32,915 nt of DNA, from the NCBI GenBank assembly GCA_021156265.1, contig JAJNBR010000029.1, positions 1 through 32,915 on the forward strand, written 5' to 3'. The position numbers were made by a program, and so were the translations under genes. This document shows positions 1-9,057 of this stretch, piece by piece. This DNA is from Flavipsychrobacter sp. (GTDB lineage: Bacteria; Bacteroidota; Bacteroidia; Chitinophagales; Chitinophagaceae). The notes under the pieces were generated by a model that saw only the letters and a program-made list of their open reading frames with translations, did not search any database and was not told the origin of the DNA. Position 1 is the stretch's first letter, and each line of letters begins with the position of its first letter.

Positions 1-1597
1 AGCTGTATTCGGCGCCAGCCCCAATGTCGGCTATGGTGTTCAGTTTGGCCACCTGGTCGCCCTTGGTTAGCGCATATAGCTCATCCAGCACAGATAAATA
101 GCCTGTCACCACCAATTGCGGCAATGGTTTTACCATTACATCGCCCTTCAGCTGTACGCCGGGCATGTGCCATGCTTTGTCGAACGTTCTTGCTGAATAG
201 CTTGTCCAGGTGCCACTAAGACCAACTGAGAACGTGTTGGCGACCTGGTAACGGACGTTAGCCTGCAAAGCCATGGCCGTCACCCTGTCGTACACTACCA
301 GGAATCTTTTTTCATCGGACAGGGTGTCATTGATGAAAAGCGGCATATTGTGGTGTTTCCACCAGCTGAGTCTTCCGCCGAAGCTGATGTGGTTGCCGAC
401 ATTGCCCTGCACGCCACCGAAGATCTCATCGCTGCGGGTTTGTTTTACAGTATAAGAGTCCCACATGTATGGGTTGATGGTGGACAGCTGCTCGAAGGTG
501 TTTTGACGCAGCTGGCTTTTCCAGCCCGTATTGAACGTGTACTGAGACTGACCGATACCAAAGCGGGCCTCGATATCAGGAAGTACGTAAAAGATACCGC
601 CTTTGCCTACAGTCGGGTAGAGGCCCGCATTTCCTGAGATGTTGCCTTTAGTATAACGTACACCCGGTGTCAGCTGGAAGTAGTTGTTGCTTTGCTGGAT
701 AAACGCATCATTGAAGCCGGCGATTCCGAGGTTTACACCCATAAGTGCAGTAAGCGTCGTGTCTACCTCATAAGATACAGGGACTGCAAGGTTAAAGGAA
801 CGCTCGGTAGCGCCGAATACAGTATTGTGCGGTGTGCCATACACCGACATGCTGATGGACGGGTGGTAGTCCAGTCCCTCAAAGCCTTTATCCTCGTTTT
901 TCAGGTCAGCACCTACGCGCATGCCATAATAGGTCTTTCTTACAGCTTCTTTATCGTAGGAGAACACATCGTGGTCGTAGCCATAGTGGTGGAACTGGTT
1001 TCTTAATGCGTCAATGCTTGCATGCACTGCATGGCCGTCGCGGTGCAGGGTGCCGTCGGCATCTATCGAGCTGAGCGAAGTTTTTTGAAACTCAATGTTC
1101 CCCGCCTGCGACAGGTGGTGAACATTCAGGTTAGTTTCATAGTTGTAACTGTTGAAACTGCCGATGCCAGCGTCGAGGTATAGTGTAGATAAATTACCAC
1201 CACCCAATTTTACATAGTTGGCAAAGGTGTTCTCTACAGAATCGTTACCCAGTGCCAGAGGTCGGAGTGGAGTAGAACTGTATGTGTAGGACAGTGATTG
1301 CTGCGGCACGTCATAGTCAAGCCTTGGTGTGGTAGTATCTACCGGGGGCAGATTGGTTGCAAACTCCGGTTTGGGAGTATTCTTCACCTCGGGTTTGTAC
1401 GATTGCAAGATCTCGATAGTAGCACCTTTCAGCAGTGTGTCTTTAGAACTGCTGCGCTGCAAAGTTGTTTTGCGGGCTTTCGCTTTCGTTTGCGTGGTGC
1501 GACGTTTGGGTACAGCTTTCTTTTTTCTGCGTTGAGCAGAAGTGTCGAGCGTTAAACCCAGTATTATCAGTAAGAGGCAAAATGTTCTTAATCTCAT
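1..1597 (-). CDS. Outer-membrane beta-barrel protein, function unknown (C-terminus beyond window edge)
   Basis: Not in the ORF track because it runs off the window. Minus-strand ATG at 1597 translates as MRLRTFCLLLIILGLTLDTSAQRRKKKAVPKRRTTQTKAKARK...; frame checked open at both the start and position 1. Signal peptide, very basic N-terminus, then alternating beta-strand-like sequence (e.g. NYVKLGGGNLSTLYLDAGIGSFNSYNYETNLNVHHLS). No recognisable plug domain. Confidence 0.8.
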   Translation of the reverse strand, partial: MRLRTFCLLLIILGLTLDTSAQRRKKKAVPKRRTTQTKAKARKTTLQRSSSKDTLLKGATIEILQSYKPEVKNTPKPEFATNLPPVDTTTPRLDYDVPQQSLSYTYSSTPLRPLALGNDSVENTFANYVKLGGGNLSTLYLDAGIGSFNSYNYETNLNVHHLSQAGNIEFQKTSLSSIDADGTLHRDGHAVHASIDALRNQFHHYGYDHDVFSYDKEAVRKTYYGMRVGADLKNEDKGFEGLDYHPSISMSVYGTPHNTVFGATERSFNLAVPVSYEVDTTLTALMGVNLGIAGFNDAFIQQSNNYFQLTPGVRYTKGNISGNAGLYPTVGKGGIFYVLPDIEARFGIGQSQYTFNTGWKSQLRQNTFEQLSTINPYMWDSYTVKQTRSDEIFGGVQGNVGNHISFGGRLSWWKHHNMPLFINDTLSDEKRFLVVYDRVTAMALQANVRYQVANTFSVGLSGTWTSYSARTFDKAWHMPGVQLKGDVMVKPLPQLVVTGYLSVLDELYALTKGDQVAKLNTIADIGAGAEYS

Positions 1598-1601
1598 GGA
1601 C

Positions 1602-4600
1602 TTATTCTTCAGACAGTTTGCTTTGTTGTTTTTCCAGTTTTTTTACCTGCTCCAGCTTATCAGTTGCTTCCTGTTTCAGATCCGCGATCTTCGTATTCTT
1701 CACAATGCTTTGAAGCGTTGCCTTCGCGTTGAAATAATCTTTCTGCTGCGCCAGCACATCAGCAAGTAAGATGTACGATTTTACGATCCAGTAGTCATTG
1801 CCGGCAGAAAGCTTGATCGTATTATTGGCAGCGGTCTCAGCTTCGGTAAGTTTGTTTTGCTGCAGGTAGATCTCCGATATACGGTAGCGCGCTTCGGCAG
1901 CTACTGCGCTCACTTTCGACGCTTCAGCCTGTTTGTATGCATTCAGCGCTTCTGCTGTTTTGTTATTGCGTTGCAGCGCACGTGCTTTATATAATGCTAC
2001 TGTGCTCGATGTGTTTTCGTCGAGCCCCGGTTGCTGCGACAGCGTATCTGCATAGGCAGCAGCGGCGTCGTAGTTGCCCAGTTCATAGTTCGTCTGCATC
2101 AGGCCGTTGAAAGCTTGCTGCTTGCTTTCGTTGCTGCCTGCGGCCATGCGCAGCGTGTTGTAATACTCGCGTGCAGTTGTATAGTCCTTATTCTGAAGCG
2201 CAAGTATAGCCGCTTTGCGTGCCGCGTTCTCGGTAAAATCGCTCCACGGTGACGAGAGAACCAATGCATACTCGGCCCGGGCTTCTTTAGCTTCTTTCAG
2301 CTGCATGTGGCTTTCAGCCTTGTAGTAATGCGCCTTTGCTGCAAAAATGCCGTTGGGATACCGTTGCAGGTACTGTGCCAACGACTGTCTCGCATTGCTG
2401 TACTTACCGGCAGCATATTGTGCTTCAGCCGCTGCATAGAAAGTGGAGTCAAGTGTGTTGTCACCTTCCGATGAAATATTGTTTTCTTCCAGCAACCTGG
2501 CGTAAGCGTTTGGCTGGTTGCTTTCGATGTACAGGCTTTTTAATGCGTCAAGAGCTGCAGGTCTTTCTTCCGACGACGCAAACTCAGTTACCACGTGCTT
2601 ATATGCATCGATAGCTTTGTCGCTACTATTGAGCTGTTGAAAAGCAAAGCCGATCTTCATCCATGCTCTGGGTGCCATGTCCCTGCGGTCAACAGCTTCA
2701 GCCAGCGGCATCAGCATGCTGACAGCCTGTTGGTATTTATTCTCTTCTATGTAGGTTAGTGCAAGTTCATACCGGGCGTCTGCCGCATAAGCAGACGGGG
2801 GTGTGCTGTTAATGAGCGATTGTAGTAGTGCAGCGCGTTCTGGGTTCTTTCCCTGCAATCCAAGAAGCTTAGATTTTTGGAACTTTGCATAGTCGGCTTC
2901 CGGACTGTTGCCAGCTATAACTTTGTCATAAAGGCTTAAAGCACGCGCATAGTCTTTTTGCATGAATACGGCATCAGCTTCACGTAGTGTTGCTGTCAGC
3001 AGGTCGGTTGCTTCCTCATCCTGCGACTGTTGCGCCCTGCCAAAATAGCCCTGCGCAGAACTGAAGTCCTTCAGTTGCATAGCAGCATAGCCCATATTGA
3101 GATACGCATTGTGTGGCGTGGCAGAAGCACTGAGGTATTTCACATCATCGCGTACGAGCGTTGCCGCAAGGTATTTTTGCGCATACCCGGTTACTTCGCC
3201 ATAGCGTTGCATTCTGTAAGCCAGTTCTGATCTCCAGAAGTTGGCTGCGGCTTCGTAGCGGTCGTCTCTTGGTTGCTGCAATGATTCTGAGAATAGCCTG
3301 TCTGCTTCCGCAAGATTGCCCAGTTGAATTTGCTGTATGGCATAACCGTAAGCTACTTTTTGCAGCGTCACCCAGTAGTTGTTATCACGATTGGTCACTC
3401 CTTTCAGCGCGGCATATGCTTCTTCGTAGTTACTGGTCTTTAGTAACAATCCAGACAGCAGTGTTTTTGCTTCGTCTGAATACGGTGATGAAGGATAATT
3501 GGAGAGTAGTGTATTAACATGCGTGGTAGCATCGTCGTAATGCCCCATTTCATAAGAAAGCTTTGCAGCTAATAATAATGCTGCCTGCTGCTGGCCGGAA
3601 TTGAAGGGCATATCTGCGGCAAACGCAAACGCGTTGCGTGCGCTTTTCCTGTCGTTCGTTTTCAGGTAGGCATCGCCCAGCAGGTACATGGCGGTCTGAC
3701 CAAGCGAATCACGCGATGAGCTCAGCGGCTTAAACTTGTCGATAGCATTTTGCCATTCGTTCACCCTGTAGTAGGAATAGGCCATTTCGTACAGGTCTTC
3801 TTTCCTGATCTTCTCTACGTTGTTGTAGTAGTGTTCAAAGTAGGGAAGGGCTTCGCCATAGCGTTGCTCTTCAAATAACACCTGCGCCGCCAGCAAATGC
3901 AACTCGTTGTCGTAATAAGATTTTTCCGGGCGCTTCATCAGGTGTAAGGCCTCCTGCAAGGCTTTCTTCCTGTCGCCGGTGAAGTAATGTATCTCTGCTA
4001 TGTAATACGGTACAATGCTCTTATACTGCTTCTCGTTCTTTATTTTTTCAAAGCTTGTCAAAGCCTCGGCAAAGTTTCCCTGGTTGTAGGCAAGCAAACC
4101 AAAATAATAATGACCCGCCGAAGTATAAGTACTGGCCAACTGCTTGATGGAAGCAAAAAGAGGTTCAGCCTTATCGAACTGCCGCATGGTAAAATAGGCG
4201 TACGCAAGCTCGAATTTGGCATTGGCGATCTCTTCGTTGGTGAGATTGGAGATACCGGCCAGCTCATAATAAGGTATGGCTTGCGTCAGCATATTATTAC
4301 GGAAGTAATACTGGGCCAGTGCATAAGCCGTTCGCTGCTGAAACGCAGGGTCGGCAGTGGCGTTGATAAAGTTGATGGCAGAATCGATGCAGCCTTCTTT
4401 CATCAGCTTCAAATCAGCCACTGTAACAATATACCGGGCCTTGTCCAACGCGTCTATTCGTCGCGAATGCGTCTTTTGTTGGCTTTGGGAAATATAGGTC
4501 AACGCAGAGTTCGCTGCGGTGCTATAATGTCCCTGGTTAAATTGTTCTTCCGCTATGGTCAGCCATTTGTTCTCCGGAAGGTACGGACTGTGTATTTGAG

Positions 4601-4670
4601 CCGAAGCCTGGCTGCCCATCAGGAGGCAAGCCAGGCTTCCGGTTATAATAAGTTTCTTGCTGTAGTTCAT
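1602..4670 (-). CDS. Periplasmic tetratricopeptide-repeat protein (1022 aa, YbgF/TPR-like)
   Basis: Signal peptide (MNYSKKLIITGSLACLLMGSQASAQ) followed by many TPR units such as YSTAANSALTYI, FDKAEPLFASI, YGEALPYFEHYY, WQNAIDKFKPL, YGEVTGYAQKYL, YDAAAAYADTL. Stop lies 4 nt upstream of the barrel start. Confidence 0.88.
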   Translation of the reverse strand: MNYSKKLIITGSLACLLMGSQASAQIHSPYLPENKWLTIAEEQFNQGHYSTAANSALTYISQSQQKTHSRRIDALDKARYIVTVADLKLMKEGCIDSAINFINATADPAFQQRTAYALAQYYFRNNMLTQAIPYYELAGISNLTNEEIANAKFELAYAYFTMRQFDKAEPLFASIKQLASTYTSAGHYYFGLLAYNQGNFAEALTSFEKIKNEKQYKSIVPYYIAEIHYFTGDRKKALQEALHLMKRPEKSYYDNELHLLAAQVLFEEQRYGEALPYFEHYYNNVEKIRKEDLYEMAYSYYRVNEWQNAIDKFKPLSSSRDSLGQTAMYLLGDAYLKTNDRKSARNAFAFAADMPFNSGQQQAALLLAAKLSYEMGHYDDATTHVNTLLSNYPSSPYSDEAKTLLSGLLLKTSNYEEAYAALKGVTNRDNNYWVTLQKVAYGYAIQQIQLGNLAEADRLFSESLQQPRDDRYEAAANFWRSELAYRMQRYGEVTGYAQKYLAATLVRDDVKYLSASATPHNAYLNMGYAAMQLKDFSSAQGYFGRAQQSQDEEATDLLTATLREADAVFMQKDYARALSLYDKVIAGNSPEADYAKFQKSKLLGLQGKNPERAALLQSLINSTPPSAYAADARYELALTYIEENKYQQAVSMLMPLAEAVDRRDMAPRAWMKIGFAFQQLNSSDKAIDAYKHVVTEFASSEERPAALDALKSLYIESNQPNAYARLLEENNISSEGDNTLDSTFYAAAEAQYAAGKYSNARQSLAQYLQRYPNGIFAAKAHYYKAESHMQLKEAKEARAEYALVLSSPWSDFTENAARKAAILALQNKDYTTAREYYNTLRMAAGSNESKQQAFNGLMQTNYELGNYDAAAAYADTLSQQPGLDENTSSTVALYKARALQRNNKTAEALNAYKQAEASKVSAVAAEARYRISEIYLQQNKLTEAETAANNTIKLSAGNDYWIVKSYILLADVLAQQKDYFNAKATLQSIVKNTKIADLKQEATDKLEQVKKLEKQQSKLSEE

Positions 4671-4674
4671 TCAA

Positions 4675-7074
4675 TTAGAAATTCCATGTCACATTCAGGC
4701 TTGGGAATACAGGTAATTGGTAAACGCGTGTGCCCGATATGCGGCTAACATAAAATATATTCTGCCTATCGTATACGTTGGTCGCACTAAGGGTAGTCTC
4801 GATATTAGAATATTGAGACAGTGTGAACCTTTTACGTACTGAGAAATCGAGCCTGTGGTACCATGACAGGCGACCGCCATTTATCTGGGTTGCATATAAG
4901 ATACCTGTGCTTCCGTTCTGTGTATTAATGTTCTGGTCAAGCGGGTTGTTGGGACCGAGCAAGGTGAGGTTTTCGTAAAAGCCCTGTGTTTGTGTAAAAG
5001 GAAACGGAGAACCTACGTTATACCTTGCAGATATTTCCCAGTCTTTTTTAGCACCTGCGGTGTAAGCTGCCATCAGGTTAACGTTTATGCGACGGTCGAA
5101 AGGTGGCGCATAGCTCTGTACTTCTTTTTGAAACAGCTGGTTGCCTTTGTCGTCGATACGCACCACATTATCTTTCAGCACAAGTGTTTGGTACAAGATC
5201 TCCTGGTAAGAAACAACTCCCCAAAGGTAAACGCGGTTCCTGTTGTACCTGGCTGACAGGTCGATACCCTTAGCAGTACCTTCGCCGGATGTGAAATTAC
5301 CGGTAGTGATCTTAATGCGGCTAAGTTCTATGTGCTGGTAAAAGCTCTTATACCAGGGCTCCAGGTTCAATTCAACATTCTGAATGTCTACCTCAATGCC
5401 GCCCAGCGCATGATAAGCTTTTTGCAGATTCTTATTCAGTTCCTCCCCGGTGATATTCTCAACTGGTTCGTCCGGACTCAGGATGAAACCCGTGAAGAAG
5501 TTTACGATATCGCGGTCGCTTTTGGTGCTGATGATATTTTGAGAGTAGAGGCCCCCGGCTGCTTTAAGACGTACATTACGGCTTACGTTATACTTCATGC
5601 CTAAGCGAGGTTCAGGCGAAAGCGCGCTGATCGCTGAATAATACTGCAGACGGAAACCTGGTTCGAAAATGAACTTGTCGCCGAAGTTTTTACGGAACAT
5701 CACGAATAAAGCTGCAGAAGTGTTCCGCCGATCGAGAGCTACCGTATTGCCGTTCTCATTCAGGTAATCCAGTGCCGTGTGGAGGCCGCTTACTTCAAGA
5801 CCGTATTTCAGCTGGCTGTACCTTGGCATGTAATAGGTGAAGTCGATACCGCCCTCGAAACCTTCAATGCCGCTGGTACGTGTACCATCGTAGGCACTGC
5901 CGGGCATGGCAACAAAATCAGCCTCTTTGTAGCTGAGGGAATATTTGGAGTATGCAAAACGACCATTGATAAGTGCAGAACTGTTGCCCGGGGTGATAAC
6001 GAAGGTAGTACCGCCGCCGGTTGCTTTCCAGCCGATGCTTGCCGCTTCGGTAAGAGAATCAGGATCGATCGCTTTGGCTTTATCATCGAAGTTGAATCCA
6101 AACACGTTTATCTTGCTACCGTTGTCACCGTTGAAAGTTAGTTTACCATACAGATCGGTGAAGGAATAAGGCAGACTGCTTTTAAAAGGTTCTCCGAGAC
6201 CACCATAAATGGAGGTCGACGTTTTATCGAAGTAACTATGCTTGGCAGCCAGCAGGTAAGTGAAACCCGCACCGCCTTCATTTTTTGGCTTGGATATAGG
6301 CCCTTCAAGCATAGCGCGAGCCATGAGCGGAGATACAGATACCTTACCTGAGGTGCGGTTCTTGTTACCGTCTTTGGTGCGTACGTCAAGTATCGCGGAA
6401 GTACGGTTGCCATACTGCGCATTGAAACCGGCGCTCTGAATATCTACGTTACGGATCGCGTCAGTTTCAAAAACTGAGAACAGACCTATCTGGTGGAAGG
6501 GATTGTAGATGGTAACGCCATCCAGGAGGATACCTGTTTGAGAAGGCGCGCCGCCACGGATGTACAGCTGGCCACCCTGGTCGCCGGTAAAAACCACACC
6601 GGGCACTACCTGCAGGTACTGTGCGATATCCGGCTCACCACCAGCGCTGGGCATCAGCTTGATCTCGCGAGCTGTTACAGAAGTAGTACCCGCATTGATC
6701 TGGGTGGTCTTCTCTACCTTGCGCGCAGACACCTCCACGCCTTTCAGCACCCGGTCAGCCCTGTTGAGGAAGATTTTTTTGGTGATCAGGTCACCCGGTT
6801 TTACGGTAATGCTGATCCTGGAAGTATCGTAACCCATAACGGTGGTGAACAGTGTATAGCTGCCTTCGGGTATCTGCGTGAACGAAAAATAACCGTTTAC
6901 GTCCGTTTGCACAGCAAACTGGGTGCCCGTCAGGACAACGTTGGTGAAGATCATAGGTTCACCGGAAGAGCGGTCGTAAACAAACCCTTTGATAATAGCA
7001 TTGTCGGTTTGGGCATAGGCACCAAACGAAAGGCATAATAACAAAGCGGCTACAAGGCCGAAGCGGTTTAGCAT
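4675..7074 (-). CDS. TonB-dependent receptor with N-terminal carboxypeptidase-regulatory-like domain and plug
   Basis: Signal peptide; IIKGFVYDRSSGEPMIFTNVVLTGTQFAVQTDVNGYFSFTQIPEGSYTL (CarbopepD_reg-like); plug LYIRGGAPSQTGILLDGVTIYNPFH; barrel to C-terminal SLNVTWNF. No SusD-like gene adjacent. Confidence 0.92.
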   Translation of the reverse strand: MLNRFGLVAALLLCLSFGAYAQTDNAIIKGFVYDRSSGEPMIFTNVVLTGTQFAVQTDVNGYFSFTQIPEGSYTLFTTVMGYDTSRISITVKPGDLITKKIFLNRADRVLKGVEVSARKVEKTTQINAGTTSVTAREIKLMPSAGGEPDIAQYLQVVPGVVFTGDQGGQLYIRGGAPSQTGILLDGVTIYNPFHQIGLFSVFETDAIRNVDIQSAGFNAQYGNRTSAILDVRTKDGNKNRTSGKVSVSPLMARAMLEGPISKPKNEGGAGFTYLLAAKHSYFDKTSTSIYGGLGEPFKSSLPYSFTDLYGKLTFNGDNGSKINVFGFNFDDKAKAIDPDSLTEAASIGWKATGGGTTFVITPGNSSALINGRFAYSKYSLSYKEADFVAMPGSAYDGTRTSGIEGFEGGIDFTYYMPRYSQLKYGLEVSGLHTALDYLNENGNTVALDRRNTSAALFVMFRKNFGDKFIFEPGFRLQYYSAISALSPEPRLGMKYNVSRNVRLKAAGGLYSQNIISTKSDRDIVNFFTGFILSPDEPVENITGEELNKNLQKAYHALGGIEVDIQNVELNLEPWYKSFYQHIELSRIKITTGNFTSGEGTAKGIDLSARYNRNRVYLWGVVSYQEILYQTLVLKDNVVRIDDKGNQLFQKEVQSYAPPFDRRINVNLMAAYTAGAKKDWEISARYNVGSPFPFTQTQGFYENLTLLGPNNPLDQNINTQNGSTGILYATQINGGRLSWYHRLDFSVRKRFTLSQYSNIETTLSATNVYDRQNIFYVSRISGTRVYQLPVFPSLNVTWNF

Positions 7075-7143
7075 AAAATTAATTTTACTATAAATAAGGT
7101 TGAGCCCCGAAAAATACTGTTTTTAATCCTGTTTAGGGGCAAA

Positions 7144-7174
7144 CAAAGATAGGAATTACAGTATCGTGACCAAA
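7144..7174 (-). promoter_or_regulatory. Bacteroidota-type promoter for the TonB receptor / TPR / barrel unit
   Basis: On the minus strand: TTTG (7174-7171), exactly 19 nt, TATCTTTG (7151-7144), matching TTTG-N19-TAnnTTTG; 70 nt upstream of the receptor ATG at 7074. Confidence 0.7.
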
Positions 7175-7229
7175 AAACACAATAAAACTCAATGTTTTAA
7201 GTAATATTATTAACTGCTAAAATATTGAT

Positions 7230-9020
7230 ATGCGATTCCTGGCTTTTACCTTGATCCTATGTATTGCTGTTACCTGTTCCGCACAAAAATTTTCTCGCGT
7301 AAAAATATCGCTTGATAAGTCTAACTTAAATGAACTGATCTCGCTGGGAGTAGAAATAGACCATCTGCAACGCGGCCAGAACAACGACATTGTTACCGAG
7401 CTGTCCGAAGGCGAAGTAGATATTATCCGGAAACATGGATTCAAAACCGAAGTATTGATCGCTGATGTGGGCAAGTACTATAGTGAGCTGAACGGAACTA
7501 ACGAGCTCCTTAAAACCACACAAACCGGAGGAACACCAGAAAATTTTCAGCTGGGTAGCTATGCCGGTTATTTTACCTACGATGAGATGCTGCAAATATT
7601 CCAATCGATGCGAACGGCGTTTCCTCATCTTATCAGCGAGTTGACCCAGATCGATACCTTCCGGACTGCAGAGGGAAGGCCGATCCATTGGCTAAGGATA
7701 TCGAACAAGCCGGATGAGGAGCAGGCAGGTAAGAAGCAGATAATATACACGGCGTTGCACCATGCCCGGGAACCCGGCAGCCTTTCGCAAATGATCTATT
7801 TTCTCTGGCATTTATTGGAAAACTATGATAAGGACGAGAAAATACGCGCGTTGATAGACAATACGGAAATGTATTTCATCCCCTGCATCAATCCTGACGG
7901 ATATATATACAACATCAGCACCAATCCTAAAGGCGGTGGCATGTGGCGTACAAACCGAAGAAAGTACTACTCGGCAATCGGCGTAGATATTAACAGAAAT
8001 TACGGATACAAATGGGGGTTTGATAATATGGGGTCACAGTCCATTATGGGCGCAGAAACATCAAGGGGAACCAGCGCCTTTTCCGAACCGGAAACTCGCG
8101 CCGTAAAATGGTTTTTTGAAAATCATAACTTCCTCATCGCGCTTAACTACCATTCATACAGCCAGGTGCTTATTTACCCATGGGGATACCAAAATATGAA
8201 GTGCCCTGATTCTGCAACTTATGATGCCCTGGCGAATGTGATAACGGAGGCGAACAATTATAACCAGGGTAATTGCTACAATATGCTTGGTTACCTGGCC
8301 AATGGTAGCTCGGAAGATTGGATGTATGGGGAACAAACGACAAAAAATAAAGTTTTTGCATTTACGCCCGAAGTAGGATCGGGCTTTTATGAACCTGCAT
8401 CGGAAATAATACCTACATGCCAGGAAAACCTGGCGGCGAACATAAATGCAGCCGCACTCCTATTGCCTTTTGTAAAAATCGACCTTGATACGCAGATTTT
8501 GGGGTTAGTAGGCCATATTGCATTTGAATTGACGAATCCCGGTTTTTCAAAAACAGCCGATGTCCAGGTTGTGTTAGAACCGGTGGACGATAAGTTTGAA
8601 CACCTTGGCTCACGAACCTATACATCGATTGATCTGACCCAACCGTTGAGAGATTCAATTGAATTCAGGCTTCGACCGGGTGAAATAAAAGATGATGAAA
8701 GTATCAGGTGCCGCCTGAAATATACGAATGGGTATTACGGCGAATCATATACTGTGACTTTTAAATTTAAGGCTTCGGGATTATCAGTATTTCCTAACCC
8801 TGCAAGCACGGGTATTACTGTGCGGATAAACAGCTTTGTTGTATCGCAACCTATTGAAGCAGTATTGTTCAATAATGTGGGGATGGTGGTAAAAAAGTCA
8901 ATAATGAGGTCAAATTCGATGACCTTGGATGTCAGCGATCTCAGCGCCGGAATATATTACATGAAAATAGACTCCAAAACTAACCCCTTGCCTGTTCAGC
9001 GGGTATGTATTACGAGATAA
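7230..9020 (+). CDS. M14-family zinc carboxypeptidase with C-terminal type IX secretion (type A) sorting domain
   Basis: Signal peptide, propeptide-like region, M14 motifs HHAREPGS, NPDGY, GVDINRNYGYKWG, ALNYHSYSQVLIYPWGY, FTPEVGSGF; C-terminus LSVFPNPASTGITVRIN...DLSAGIYYMKI. Confidence 0.93.
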   Translation: MRFLAFTLILCIAVTCSAQKFSRVKISLDKSNLNELISLGVEIDHLQRGQNNDIVTELSEGEVDIIRKHGFKTEVLIADVGKYYSELNGTNELLKTTQTGGTPENFQLGSYAGYFTYDEMLQIFQSMRTAFPHLISELTQIDTFRTAEGRPIHWLRISNKPDEEQAGKKQIIYTALHHAREPGSLSQMIYFLWHLLENYDKDEKIRALIDNTEMYFIPCINPDGYIYNISTNPKGGGMWRTNRRKYYSAIGVDINRNYGYKWGFDNMGSQSIMGAETSRGTSAFSEPETRAVKWFFENHNFLIALNYHSYSQVLIYPWGYQNMKCPDSATYDALANVITEANNYNQGNCYNMLGYLANGSSEDWMYGEQTTKNKVFAFTPEVGSGFYEPASEIIPTCQENLAANINAAALLLPFVKIDLDTQILGLVGHIAFELTNPGFSKTADVQVVLEPVDDKFEHLGSRTYTSIDLTQPLRDSIEFRLRPGEIKDDESIRCRLKYTNGYYGESYTVTFKFKASGLSVFPNPASTGITVRINSFVVSQPIEAVLFNNVGMVVKKSIMRSNSMTLDVSDLSAGIYYMKIDSKTNPLPVQRVCITR

Positions 9021-9057
9021 GCATTTGTCCGAATGGTACAAATGCCTATTTTCGGCT

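Noticed and set aside
3987-4748. 253-aa plus-strand ORF
   Set aside because: Lies antisense across the TPR gene and the end of the TonB receptor; no recognisable motif, so a shadow ORF.
6493-7038. 181-aa plus-strand ORF
   Set aside because: Fully antisense to the N-terminal/plug region of the TonB receptor; shadow ORF.
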